From the NCBI GenBank assembly GCA_018402635.1, contig JAGYIP010000005.1, forward strand, positions 372,001 through 436,000: a stretch of DNA of 64,000 nt, in the 5' to 3' direction. The notes beneath the pieces were generated by a model. It ran no database searches, was not told the DNA's origin, and was given only the letters and a program-made list of their open reading frames with translations. Positions within the stretch are counted from its first letter, which is position 1. The number at the start of each line of letters is the position of its first letter. Source of the stretch: Burkholderiaceae bacterium. Lineage in GTDB: Bacteria > Pseudomonadota > Gammaproteobacteria > Burkholderiales > Burkholderiaceae_A. This document shows, piece after piece, positions 1 to 8,587 of the stretch. The translations under genes and the position numbers were made by a program.

Positions 1-861
1 GTCACGCGGGCCAGGCGCCCCCACAAGCGGACGCGGCTGGCTTTGCACAAGTCGCTGGGTATAGGGATGAGAGGGTCGTTGAAAGACCGCCTCGGCATCG
101 CCGGTTTCAATAATGCTGCCCGCCTGCATCACGGCAACCCGTGAAGCAAACCGCTTCACAATGGGAAGGTCGTGGGTGATAAGCAAAATGCCCATTCCTG
201 TCTCTTCTTGCAGACTTAATAACAGCTCTAAGATCTGTTGCCGCAGGCTGACATCCAGCGCGGTTGTGGGCTCATCGGCTATCAAGAGCTCGGGCTGACA
301 GGCCAGGGCCATTGCAATTAAAACCCTCTGCCGCTGCCCCCCCGAGAGTTGATGAGGGTAGCTACGAGCCCGGCGACTCGGGTCATCGATACCCACCTTC
401 TGAAGCAGTTCCACGGCGCGCTCGTGGGCCTGAATCTTTGTGAGTCCCTCATGGGTCTCAAGCACCTCACCAACCTGCCGCCCCACGGTAAGAAGCGGGT
501 TAAGAGCCGACATGGGTTCTTGAAAGACCATGGCAATTTCTTTGCCGCGCAGCCTACGCAGGCGCGTTGGCGAGGCACCATGAAGCTCCTCGCCTTTCCA
601 CTGAATGGAGCCTCTTAGCTCGACATCCTGCAAAAGACCAAGGGCAGCCAAAGCCGTAATGGTTTTGCCTGAGCCCGACTCACCAACCAGCGCAACGCGC
701 TCACCCTTTTCAATTGACAAGTTAAGCCCATCAACCGCCCATACAAGGCGTGGGGCGGGAGACGCTGAGAGAGGGTCTGCATTCGGTGGGGTGGATTGCT
801 GGTTGGTCACCGAGGCATGAAAGCGAATGCTGAGCTCTCGAAGCTGAAGAAGACTTGCCAT
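1..861 (-). CDS. yejF: Peptide ABC transporter ATP-binding protein, YejF type (3' part cut by window edge)
   Basis: This is the ATPase that powers a cytoplasmic-membrane oligopeptide importer. The 287 visible residues cover the first nucleotide-binding domain. Walker A (GESGSGKT) is at about residues 60-67, the Q-loop (VFQEPM) near 112-117, the signature LSGGQRQR at 172-179, Walker B (LLIADEP) at 192-198 and the H-loop (LITHDL) near 223. YejF proteins are usually about 530 residues with two ATPase domains, so the second half should lie beyond base 1. The ATG at 861 follows the yejE stop after three bases, in one operon with yejE, yejB and yejA. Membership of the DppD/OppD superfamily is certain; the Yej assignment rests on the neighbours. 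Confidence 0.85.
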   Translation of the reverse strand, partial: MASLLQLRELSIRFHASVTNQQSTPPNADPLSASPAPRLVWAVDGLNLSIEKGERVALVGESGSGKTITALAALGLLQDVELRGSIQWKGEELHGASPTRLRRLRGKEIAMVFQEPMSALNPLLTVGRQVGEVLETHEGLTKIQAHERAVELLQKVGIDDPSRRARSYPHQLSGGQRQRVLIAMALACQPELLIADEPTTALDVSLRQQILELLLSLQEETGMGILLITHDLPIVKRFASRVAVMQAGSIIETGDAEAVFQRPSHPYTQRLVQSQPRPLVGAPGPRD

Positions 862-864
862 GAC

Positions 865-1913
865 CTATTGCACCCTTCGCGTATCAAGCGCATCACGCAG
901 GGCCTCACCCACGAAAATAAGAAGAAGCAAGGTGCCTACCAGCACACCAAAGGTGGGAACGGTGATCCACCAGGCATCAAGGTTGTCTTTGCCCTGCGCA
1001 AGAAGCTCGCCTAAGCTCGGCGTTGAGGAGGGCACACCAAGGCCAAGAAAGTCGAGGCTGGTAAGCGCAAGAATAGAGGCCGACATACGAAAAGGTAGAA
1101 ATGCAATAACCGGCGTCAGACTGTTGGGAAGCACATGACGAAGAATGATCTGGTCGTGGCGAAGGCCTAGGGCGCGCGCCGCAGTGACATAGTCGAGGCT
1201 GCGGTTGCGAAGAAATTCCGCGCGAACGTAGTCCGACAGACCCATCCATCCGAAGAGAGAAAGAATAACTAACAAAATGAGGAGCCCTGGCTCAAAAATA
1301 GAAGCCAAAATAATAAGAAGGTAGAGCTCTGGAATGGCCCCCAGACCTCGATGAAACGCTGAAAGAAAAGATCGGTCTTACCCACGAAATAGCCTTGAAG
1401 CGCTCCGAAGAATATGCCTAGCAAGACACCAATTGCCGTGAGCGCAAGACCAAAAAAAACAGACACCCGAAACCCGTAAAGCAGCCGTGCTGCAATGTCT
1501 CGCCCTCGGTCGTCTGTACCCATCCAGTTCTCTGGCGAGGGGGGTGCAGGGTTGGGCTGCGAGGCAAAATAATTCAATGTGTCGTGGGAATACTCATTGA
1601 CGGGATACAACGCCCAATTGCCCGGGGTATCAAACTGCTTACGAATAAAGGGGTCAAGGTAATCGGTTGCAGTCTGAAAGTCGCCGCCAAAGGTGCTTTC
1701 GGGGTAATCGTAAATGAGTGGGAAGTAGAGCTCATTCTGAAAGGAGACCACCAACGGTCGCTCGTTGGACAAAAATTCAGCAAAAAGACTAACAACAACA
1801 GCCATAAGAAAGAGAATAAGACTTACACGCCCGCGGCGATTCGCCCAGAAACGCATTGCCGCCCGATGCCCCAGCGACTGGCTTGATGGTGTGCTTGCCG
1901 CAGCCGTGGTCAT
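865..1913 (-). pseudogene. yejE: Peptide ABC transporter permease, YejE type, frame broken once
   Basis: This is one of the two inner-membrane permeases of the YejABEF peptide importer. The first frame (start 1913) carries the cytoplasmic N-terminus, a first membrane helix, a long loop and the family motif NWMGTDDRGRDI. It runs as far as RFIEVWG. The protein then continues in another frame with the typical permease loop EAA region (ARALGLRHDQIILRHVLP) and the final helices. The break falls at a run of five G on the coding strand near 1339-1343. One missing base there would restore an intact protein of about 349 residues, the usual YejE length. The start overlaps the yejB stop (ATGA). It may be a sequencing error rather than a true pseudogene. 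Confidence 0.85.
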
Positions 1914-3004
1914 TTCTGGCCAGCCTCAAATTGAACCCGAGGATCAACAACCACATACAAAAGGTCGTTAATAAGTTTTGCAACAAGGCCAAGCAGAGAG
2001 AAGAAGAAAAGCGTCCCCATAACAACGGGATAGTCTCTTTTCATGACTGCCTCGTAAGACAAAAGGCCCAGACCATCGAGCGAGAAAAGGGTTTCAATAA
2101 GAAGAGAGCCTGTAAAAAAGGCGGCCACAAAGGCCGCAGGAAATCCCGTCACGATAGGAATCAGGGCATTGCGCAGCACATGCCGCCACAGGACAACCTG
2201 CTCATCAAGGCCTTTGGCCCGCGCGGTTAAAACATACTGGCGCCGAATTTCCTCAAGCATGGTGTTCTTGGTAAGCATGGTGATAACCGCAAAACTACCA
2301 ATGACCAGGCAGGTTAGCGGCAGTGCAAGGTGCCAGAAATAATCCAAGACCTTGCCAATAAGGCTTAGCTGTTCAAAGTCATCGCTGGTGAGACCCCGTA
2401 GCGGAAAAATCTGAAAGAAGCTGCCGCCCCCAAAAAAGACCAGCATGATGACGCCCAGAACAAAGCCGGGAATGGCATAGCCAATAAGAATGGCCAGCGA
2501 GGTGTAGAGATCGAAGGAGGACCCATGCCGAACAGCCTTGGAGATGCCCAGGGGAATAGAGACCAGGTAGGTCAGAAGAAAGCTCCAGAGACCAAGACTG
2601 GCCGATACGGGAAGCTTCTCGACAATTAATTCCCAGACGCTGCGGTTGTAAAAAAAACTCGTGCCCAGGTCGAAGCGTGCGAAACCAATCACCATATCGA
2701 CAAAACGTTCTGGCGCCGGTTTGTCAAAACCATAAAGGGCCTTAATCTCCTCGAGCTTCTGCGGGTCCACTCCCACACGACCGCGGTAAACCCCCGAGGC
2801 TTGGCCAACATCTCCTGCGGCAGACCCCCCCGGAACGGCAATGCCCGTGGCTGCATGATCGCCCTTGAGCATCTGCACCATCTGCTCCACTGGGCCGCCA
2901 GGAACAAACTGCACAAGGCTAAAGGTTACAAGAAGAATTCCCAACAGCGTGGGAATCATGAGCAAGAGGCGCTTGACGATGTAGCCCAGAAGATTCGCGT
3001 TCAT
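1910..3004 (-). CDS. yejB: Peptide ABC transporter permease, YejB type
   Basis: This inner-membrane permease of a peptide importer has 364 residues, the normal YejB length. It starts with a basic stretch and a membrane helix (YIVKRLLLMIPTLLGILLV), followed by a large periplasmic loop containing the family motif FVPGGPVEQM. The C-terminal half has several helices and the EAA loop (LTARAKGLDEQVVLWRHVLRN). The start at 3004 is preferred over a GTG-type start 15 bases upstream because its ATGA overlaps the stop of yejA, a coupling that repeats at the yejB-yejE junction. It should pair with YejE to form the channel fed by the YejA binding protein. Confidence 0.9.
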   Translation of the reverse strand: MNANLLGYIVKRLLLMIPTLLGILLVTFSLVQFVPGGPVEQMVQMLKGDHAATGIAVPGGSAAGDVGQASGVYRGRVGVDPQKLEEIKALYGFDKPAPERFVDMVIGFARFDLGTSFFYNRSVWELIVEKLPVSASLGLWSFLLTYLVSIPLGISKAVRHGSSFDLYTSLAILIGYAIPGFVLGVIMLVFFGGGSFFQIFPLRGLTSDDFEQLSLIGKVLDYFWHLALPLTCLVIGSFAVITMLTKNTMLEEIRRQYVLTARAKGLDEQVVLWRHVLRNALIPIVTGFPAAFVAAFFTGSLLIETLFSLDGLGLLSYEAVMKRDYPVVMGTLFFFSLLGLVAKLINDLLYVVVDPRVQFEAGQK

Positions 3005-4881
3005 GGTTTCTCCCACCACCAGGCGGCCATCGCCCAGTCTTCCGAATGGTAGTAAAGAGGTGGCTTGGCAGGTGCGCGAAGGCCGCGTCGATAGGCGACT
3101 CGATGCACCCTGTTGTGCCAGTGAGGAATGGCGTAATGCCCATGTCGCAACACCCGGTCAAGAAGCCGGGCAGCCGTCACCAGCTCCTCCCGATTGCGAA
3201 CGGCAACAAGGTGGGAAATAACTGCATCGACCCAGGGACTGGCAACGCCCGCGTAGTTGTCGGCGCCAGGCTCTTGTGCCGAGGACGAGGTGAAGCGAAA
3301 GAGCATCTCGTTGCCCGGGTTCTGGCCCGAAAGGTACCAATGCACCATCATGTCGTAGTCGTAGTTATCCAGGCGCTTTTTGTAAAGCGAGGCATCGGAG
3401 ACTCGGGTTGAGACGCGCACGCCAAGCTTTTCCAGGTTCCTCGCAAAGGGCGCAATCACTCGCTCCCAATTGCGTTGACTAATAAGAATTTCAAACTCAA
3501 AGGGCTCTCCACGGGCATTGACCAGACGCCCATCCCGCAAGGACCAGCCCGCCTCTTGCAGAAGCTGTTTCGCCTCACGCAGGTTCTGTCGAAGGCCATC
3601 GGCACCCCTCGCAGACGGGGGCTCGGGCACAGGCGTAACGAGCCAGGCCTGGTCCACCTCCAACCGGCCTTGCTTTGCAAGACGACGTAGAAGCTCGATC
3701 TCGGCCTCATCGGGCAGGCCTGATGCGACAAGCTCTGAGTTGGTGAAGTAGGAGTTTGAGCGAATGTACTGGTCGTAGAAGAGCTGCCGGTTCATCCATT
3801 CAAAATCCATGGCAAGCGACAGGGCATGCCGAACGCGTACGTCCTGAAAGAGCGGCCTGCGGGTATTAAAGAAAAAGGCTTGAAGCCCAGCACCATTGGA
3901 ATTGGGAAGCTCTTCCATGACCAGTTCACCCGACTGAAATGGCCGGCCTTTGTACGACCGAGCCCAGTTCTTTGCGGTGTTCTCGTGAATAAAATCGAAC
4001 TCCCCTGCCTTTAGGGCTTCAAGCCGGGCAAAGACATCTTTGTAATAGCGAAAACTGATTCGGTCGAAATTAAACTGGTGCCGCCTGGCAGGGTGATTCC
4101 TCGCCCAGTAATCGTCGCGGCGCTCGTAGACCACCGACTTTCCCATGTCTGCGCGGGCCACCCGGTACGGGCCCGACCCAACCGGAGACTGCATGAGCCA
4201 CTGGTCAAAGGGCAGTTCGCCTCCCCAGCTTTTAGAGAAGACCGGCAGGCTCGCCACGGTCATATGAAGCTCACGGTTGCGGCGCAGAAAATTAAATCGA
4301 ATTGTTCGCTCATCAAGAACCACCGCGTCTTTGACATCGGCCCAATAATTGCGCCAGATTGGGCTTGCAGCCGGGCTACGAAGGGTATCAAAGGCAAACT
4401 TGACGTCGGCAGCAAGCACGGGCAGGCCATTTGAAAAACGAGCTTTGGGCGAAAGCCGAAAAGTAATCGAGAGCTCATCGGGCGCAAGTCGCATCGATTC
4501 GGCCAACAGGCCATACATCGACATAGGCTCATCCAGGCTGCCAATGGCAAGCGGCTCAAAGACAAGCTCGGAGATGCCGCGGGCCACAATGCCTTTAAGG
4601 GTAAACGGATTAAGCTTATCGAAACTGCCCATGGCCGCCAGGCGCAGCTCGCCTCCCGGCTTTGCCAGGGGGTCGGTGTAGCTAAAATGGGAAAAGTCCT
4701 TGGAATACTTCGGTGTCGCCCCTAGGGCTAAAGACGGAACAAAGCCGCCTTGGAGTGTTGATGCCGCTGACAGCTCATTGCCATAGGCGCTTGAGCCAGA
4801 GTAGCAGCTAAGCTGCGTTAGCAGACTCGCGAAAGCGACGGTTGACCACAGCTTTAACGGTTTGCGTAGGAGTACGACCAT
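3001..4881 (-). CDS. yejA: Periplasmic peptide-binding protein of the YejABEF importer
   Basis: This is the extracytoplasmic solute-binding protein (SBP_bac_5 family) that delivers peptides to YejB/YejE. It has 626 residues. A positively charged start and hydrophobic stretch (residues 6-25) form a signal sequence. A cysteine at about 26 gives a poor lipobox, so a soluble periplasmic form is more likely. The mature part shows family features such as SYTDPLAKPGGELRLAA, FEPLAIGSLDEPMSMYG and FNTRRPLFQDVRVRHAL. It is first in an operon yejA-yejB-yejE-yejF linked by ATGA overlaps or tiny gaps. It is divergent from fabI, and the shared intergenic region is only 78 bases. The exact ligand cannot be read from the sequence; YejA relatives bind oligopeptides, including microcin C. 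Confidence 0.85.
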   Translation of the reverse strand: MVVLLRKPLKLWSTVAFASLLTQLSCYSGSSAYGNELSAASTLQGGFVPSLALGATPKYSKDFSHFSYTDPLAKPGGELRLAAMGSFDKLNPFTLKGIVARGISELVFEPLAIGSLDEPMSMYGLLAESMRLAPDELSITFRLSPKARFSNGLPVLAADVKFAFDTLRSPAASPIWRNYWADVKDAVVLDERTIRFNFLRRNRELHMTVASLPVFSKSWGGELPFDQWLMQSPVGSGPYRVARADMGKSVVYERRDDYWARNHPARRHQFNFDRISFRYYKDVFARLEALKAGEFDFIHENTAKNWARSYKGRPFQSGELVMEELPNSNGAGLQAFFFNTRRPLFQDVRVRHALSLAMDFEWMNRQLFYDQYIRSNSYFTNSELVASGLPDEAEIELLRRLAKQGRLEVDQAWLVTPVPEPPSARGADGLRQNLREAKQLLQEAGWSLRDGRLVNARGEPFEFEILISQRNWERVIAPFARNLEKLGVRVSTRVSDASLYKKRLDNYDYDMMVHWYLSGQNPGNEMLFRFTSSSAQEPGADNYAGVASPWVDAVISHLVAVRNREELVTAARLLDRVLRHGHYAIPHWHNRVHRVAYRRGLRAPAKPPLYYHSEDWAMAAWWWEKP

Positions 4882-4895
4882 TGAGACCTTGAAAA

Positions 4896-4923
4896 TTGAC
4901 TACCAATGGGATGGTAGTGTAGC
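4896..4923 (+). promoter_or_regulatory. Possible sigma-70 promoter of fabI with an overlapping inverted repeat
   Basis: TTGACT at 4896-4901 matches the -35 consensus in five of six positions. It is followed after 16 bases by a weak -10 (TGTAGC, 4918-4923). A perfect 7-base inverted repeat with a 6-base loop (ACTACCA and TGGTAGT, 4899-4918) covers the -35 and the spacer, the place where a repressor would bind. It is the only inverted repeat seen in the yejA-fabI divergent gap. A ribosome site AGGAAG lies 5 bases before the fabI ATG. Confidence 0.35.
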
Positions 4924-4959
4924 GAAGTTAGACCCTTAAACCGTCAGACAGGAAGAAGC

Positions 4960-5748
4960 ATGACCTTTCTTCAAAACAAACGAATTCTTATTACAGGGGT
5001 TTTATCAAACCGCTCAATTGCCTACGGTGTTGCAAAAGCCTGCCATGCGCAGGGCGCGCAGCTGGCATTTACCTACCAAAATGATCGGTTTGAAGAACGT
5101 ATTCGAGACCTGGCCAAGGCCTTTGACAGTGCCATTTGCCTGCCTTGCGATGTCTCCGAAGACAGCCAAATTGATGGCCTTGCGGAAAAACTCTCTGACC
5201 ATTGGGCGCAGCTCGACGGCCTGGTGCATGCCATTGCCTTTGCTCCACGGGAGGCCATTGCGGGCGACTTTCTAGAGGGACTGAGCCGAGAGGGCTTCCG
5301 AATTGCCCACGATGTCTCAAGCTACAGCCTGCCTGCTCTGGCCAAAGCCTTTAAGCCACTTATGGAAGGCCACGACAGTAGCATCGTGGCACTTACCTAC
5401 CACGGGGCCTCAAAGGTTGTACCCGCCTACAACACCATGGGCCTTGCAAAGGCTAGCCTTGAGGCTGCCGTGCGCTACACAGCCGCTAGCCTTGGCCCGC
5501 TGGGCGTTCGGGTCAATGGCGTCTCGGCGGGCCCGATTAAAACACTGGCGGCAAGCGGTATCAAAGGCTTTGGCCAGATTCTGTCAATGGTCGAAAAGCA
5601 GGCCCCCCTGCGACGCAATGTCTCCATCGAGGAGGTTGGCAATGTCTGCGCCTTCATGCTGTCCGATCTCGCACGCGGCATTACCGGTGAAATTACCTAT
5701 GTGGACTCGGGCTTCAATATTATGGCGGCCATGGGAACCGACTCATGA
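4960..5748 (+). CDS. fabI: Enoyl-[acyl-carrier-protein] reductase (NADH), FabI
   Basis: FabI catalyses the last reduction in each cycle of type II fatty acid synthesis in the cytosol. The 262 residues match the FabI length. The N-terminal nucleotide-binding pattern [19 protein letters not shown] is the FabI variant of the short-chain dehydrogenase motif. The catalytic pair appears as YNTMGLAK, with Tyr about 157 and Lys about 164 in the Y-x6-K spacing peculiar to FabI. ISAGPIKT-like residues ([14 protein letters not shown]) follow. AGGAAG precedes the ATG. Its last codons overlap the start of thyA (ATGA), so the two are translationally coupled. Confidence 0.95.
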   Translation: MTFLQNKRILITGVLSNRSIAYGVAKACHAQGAQLAFTYQNDRFEERIRDLAKAFDSAICLPCDVSEDSQIDGLAEKLSDHWAQLDGLVHAIAFAPREAIAGDFLEGLSREGFRIAHDVSSYSLPALAKAFKPLMEGHDSSIVALTYHGASKVVPAYNTMGLAKASLEAAVRYTAASLGPLGVRVNGVSAGPIKTLAASGIKGFGQILSMVEKQAPLRRNVSIEEVGNVCAFMLSDLARGITGEITYVDSGFNIMAAMGTDS

Positions 5749-6551
5749 GGCAGTACCACGATCTCATGCAGCATGTTCTTGAGCATGGTGCAGAAAAGAG
5801 TGATCGAACAGGAACCGGTACACGATCTGTCTTTGGCTGGCAGATGCGGTTTAAGCTTGAAGAGGGATTCCCGCTCATCACCACAAAAAAGCTCCACACC
5901 AAAAGCATCATCCATGAACTCTTGTGGTTTCTGCGTGGGGAGACCAACGTTAAGAGTCTTCAGGCAGCCGGTGTTTCCATCTGGGACGAATGGGCCGATG
6001 CCCAGGGAGAACTTGGGCCCATCTACGGCCGGCAATGGAGGTCTTGGCCAGCGCCTTCGGCTGCTGACCCCGGCCGAACCATCGACCAGATTCAGAACCT
6101 TATGCAGGAACTTAAGACGAACCCCAACTCTCGGCGTCTTATTGTGAATGCCTGGAACGTCGGCCAGCTCGATCAAATGGCCCTTGCCCCTTGCCACACC
6201 ATGTTCCAGTTCTATGTTGCCAAAGGCAAGCTTTCTTGCCAGCTCTACCAGCGAAGTGCCGATATCTTTCTGGGTGTGCCCTTTAATATTGCAAGCTACG
6301 CCCTACTTACCCACCTGGTTGCAGACCAGTCAGGCTTTGAACCAGGCGACTTCATTTGGACAGGGGGAGACTGCCACCTGTACAACAATCACATCGAGCA
6401 GGCCAAAGAACAACTCTCAAGATCCGCATTCCCCCTACCGCGACTCAAACTTAACCGAAGGGCCCAGAATATTTTTAGCTACAGCTTTGAAGATGTCGTT
6501 ATTGAAGGCTATACGCATCACCCGGCCATCAAGGCCGAGGTGGCGGTTTAG
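5745..6551 (+). CDS. thyA: Thymidylate synthase
   Basis: ThyA makes dTMP from dUMP, using methylene-tetrahydrofolate as carbon donor and reductant, and releases dihydrofolate. The protein has 268 residues, close to the usual 264. Visible motifs are [11 protein letters not shown] for phosphate binding near 21-31, the active-site cysteine in [10 protein letters not shown] (Cys about 150), [18 protein letters not shown], and GDCHLYNNH for dUMP and folate contacts. The next gene begins five bases after the stop and contains the dihydrofolate reductase that recycles the dihydrofolate, a classic functional pair. Confidence 0.97.
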   Translation: MRQYHDLMQHVLEHGAEKSDRTGTGTRSVFGWQMRFKLEEGFPLITTKKLHTKSIIHELLWFLRGETNVKSLQAAGVSIWDEWADAQGELGPIYGRQWRSWPAPSAADPGRTIDQIQNLMQELKTNPNSRRLIVNAWNVGQLDQMALAPCHTMFQFYVAKGKLSCQLYQRSADIFLGVPFNIASYALLTHLVADQSGFEPGDFIWTGGDCHLYNNHIEQAKEQLSRSAFPLPRLKLNRRAQNIFSYSFEDVVIEGYTHHPAIKAEVAV

Positions 6552-6556
6552 GCGCA

Positions 6557-7786
6557 ATGCAACCGAATCGCCATCCCTGCGATCAGCCACGGCTTGTGTT
6601 TGTAGCCGCGGTTGCAACGAATGGGTGCATTGGCCGCCATAACGACCTGCCCTGGCACCTACCCGAAGACCTGCAACACTTTAAGTCTGTGACCCGGGAA
6701 GGCACTCTGCTGCTTGGGCGCAAGACCTATGAGTCCATCGTTCAAAGGCTTGGCCGGCCGCTTCCTGGCAGGCACCACCTGGTTCTCAGCCGCAACACAA
6801 GCTGGCAACCCCAGCCTGAGCATGCACACCAGGTGCAGCCCGTGCTGAGTATTGAAGAGGCAATACAGGTTGCCAACAACCGGCTTGCAGACACGCTCTT
6901 CGTGATAGGCGGTGCGGAGCTCTACACGGCCACGCAGGCCATGGCCGATACTGCCGAGCTTACCGAGGTGGAGATCGAGCCCGAAGGCGATGCCTTCCTG
7001 CCAGGCTGGGGTCCCAGGGGTTGGGAAAACGCCCGCCTCCCGAACTGCAAGGCGGGTGACTGGCAGGTCAGCAAAGCCTCAGGCCTTCGGTACCGTTTTC
7101 TGCGCTACTCCAAACCTAAGGTCAACATTAAGCTTGGGGCCGCGGTACTTGTGGCAGGGCTTGCATCTCGGTTTCACGGTCAGCCCAAGGCCTTGCTGGA
7201 GAACCAACAGGGTTCCATCCTAAGCCAGACTGTCAAAGCACTTCTTTCGGTAGGAATTGACCAGGTCTGCCTGGTGCACGGCGGACATGCCGGTGCCCTG
7301 GTGCCTCTGGTTGATGGACTTAAGGTGCAACATTTTGAAAACCCGGAGCCCAGCGCCGGTCAGGCAAGAAGCCAACAGCTTGGGCTGACCCAGCTTGGTG
7401 AGGCCCTTGACGGCTATCTGGTCTGCCTGGGCGACCAGCCCTTGCTCGACAAAGAAGACCTACGTCGGCTCATTTGCGCCTTTCGCAAGCGTGAGGCGGG
7501 TGTGGACATGGTCTACCCTGAGACGCAAAAGGGCGAACCGGGTAACCCCGTAATCATTACGCCCGCACTTCGACACTGGTTTGTCTCTCAGAAGCAAGCC
7601 CTGCTCGGCAAAGACTGGCGCAAGGAAAATCCAGGCAAAGCCTCGGCGTTTCCAACAACACGGCCTGGATTCTTTGTTGACATTGATTCAGAAGACGACC
7701 TTAAGGCCTTCAATGCAGGCCAGGAGGAACAAAACAGGCTGGCAATGCCCCTGGGCTATGCCTTCCAACGATCGGCCGCCAGGTAG
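6557..7786 (+). CDS. folA: Fusion protein: dihydrofolate reductase plus MobA/MocA-like nucleotidyltransferase
   Basis: This 409-residue protein joins two enzymes. Residues about 12-185 are dihydrofolate reductase: GCIGRHNDLPWHLPEDL with the acidic catalytic Glu37, the NADPH-binding LLLGRKTYESI (51-61), and VIGGAELY (116-123). Residues about 192-395 form a MobA-like NTP transferase. A degenerate nucleotide loop VLVAGLASRFHGQPKALL comes first, then ENPEPSAGQARS, the metal-binding LGDQPLL (Asp293), GNPVII (329-334) and VDIDSEDDL (374-382). This order fits MocA-type CTP:molybdopterin cytidylyltransferases better than MobA. The linker is about six residues (KPKVNI). No ATG, GTG or TTG lies where a separate second gene would start. 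The 3' end overlaps the convergent moaE by 31 bases. The second function is inferred from motifs and the moa/moe neighbours. Confidence 0.82.
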   Translation: MQPNRHPCDQPRLVFVAAVATNGCIGRHNDLPWHLPEDLQHFKSVTREGTLLLGRKTYESIVQRLGRPLPGRHHLVLSRNTSWQPQPEHAHQVQPVLSIEEAIQVANNRLADTLFVIGGAELYTATQAMADTAELTEVEIEPEGDAFLPGWGPRGWENARLPNCKAGDWQVSKASGLRYRFLRYSKPKVNIKLGAAVLVAGLASRFHGQPKALLENQQGSILSQTVKALLSVGIDQVCLVHGGHAGALVPLVDGLKVQHFENPEPSAGQARSQQLGLTQLGEALDGYLVCLGDQPLLDKEDLRRLICAFRKREAGVDMVYPETQKGEPGNPVIITPALRHWFVSQKQALLGKDWRKENPGKASAFPTTRPGFFVDIDSEDDLKAFNAGQEEQNRLAMPLGYAFQRSAAR

Positions 7787-8271
7787 TCCGACGCGCGGTC
7801 GCTTACCCAACGCGCCTTGCCATCGGCCTTGTGCTCTTTTTTCCAAAAGGGCGCATTCGTTTTTAGAAAATCCATCACGAATGCGCAGGCCTGCAAGGCC
7901 GCCTCACGATGCGCACTTGCGGCGCCCACCCAGACAATTAAATCGGTAGGCGCCAATGGCCCGACCCGGTGAACAACATGAACCGCATGAAGTGGCCAGC
8001 GCGCAAGCGCCTGGTCGAGAATGCCTTCAATAACCTTCTCGGTCATGCCAGGGTAGTGTTCGAGTTCAAGGGTTTTCACACCATCACCCTCATTGAACTC
8101 ACGAACCAGGCCAATAAAACTTGCCACCGCCCCAATGGATGGGTCAGGCTCGCCGCTCTGATTGCAGCGCAGTGCATGCAGGGCCTGCCCAGGGTCAAAG
8201 GGCTCGGTCTGAATGCAGACCTTCAGCCTAGGGGCATTCACGGCATTTTCTGGTGAAGGGGCAACGGGCAT
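7756..8271 (-). CDS. moaE: Molybdopterin synthase catalytic subunit MoaE
   Basis: MoaE is the large subunit of molybdopterin synthase, which adds two sulfurs to cyclic pyranopterin monophosphate with MoaD as sulfur donor. The 171-residue product shows GAVASFIGLVR, LELEHYPGM, HRVGPLAPTDLIVWVG and the active-site segment KTNAPFWKKE, whose lysines are catalytic in the family. The ATG at 8271 lies 10 bases after the moaD stop; an open frame further upstream runs through moaD and is not used. The gene ends inside the convergent folA-mocA fusion. Confidence 0.95.
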   Translation of the reverse strand: MPVAPSPENAVNAPRLKVCIQTEPFDPGQALHALRCNQSGEPDPSIGAVASFIGLVREFNEGDGVKTLELEHYPGMTEKVIEGILDQALARWPLHAVHVVHRVGPLAPTDLIVWVGAASAHREAALQACAFVMDFLKTNAPFWKKEHKADGKARWVSDRASDYLAADRWKA

Positions 8272-8281
8272 GGTTTTTTCT

Positions 8282-8542
8282 CTAGCCCCCCGTGACCGGC
8301 GGAAAGAATGCAAGCTCATCGCCTGGCTCAACCAAGGTCTGGTCATCGACAACCTCTTGATTGACTGCGGCAAGCACGCGTTGCTGAGGTCCCAAAGACC
8401 GCTCCCATGCCCCGCCCCTGGCCGCAAGCTCTAAACGAATAACGCCAACCGAGCGGGGTTCGGCCAGCTCGAAGGTCTGCGCCGCCAGGCCAAGCTGCTC
8501 TCGGATGGAGGCAAAGAACTTAAGTTCGATGAAATGGGACAT
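8282..8542 (-). CDS. moaD: Molybdopterin synthase sulfur carrier subunit MoaD
   Basis: MoaD is a ubiquitin-fold sulfur carrier whose C-terminal glycine is adenylated and thiocarboxylated before it donates sulfur in molybdopterin synthase. The 86-residue protein starts with the beta-grasp pattern IELKFFASIREQLG and ends in the required Gly-Gly (FFPPVTGG). It lies between moeA and moaE on the same strand, with 45 and 10 base gaps, and is very probably cotranscribed with them. Confidence 0.95.
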   Translation of the reverse strand: MSHFIELKFFASIREQLGLAAQTFELAEPRSVGVIRLELAARGGAWERSLGPQQRVLAAVNQEVVDDQTLVEPGDELAFFPPVTGG

Positions 8543-8587
8543 GAGAGCCTGAATGTAGCAAGTAAGTGGGTAAGAGGGAGGCGAGGA

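Noticed and set aside
8272-8427. N-terminal extension of MoaE by 52 residues
   Set aside because: The in-frame upstream sequence lies wholly inside moaD in another frame and shows no family similarity; the ATG at 8271 gives a normal MoaE.
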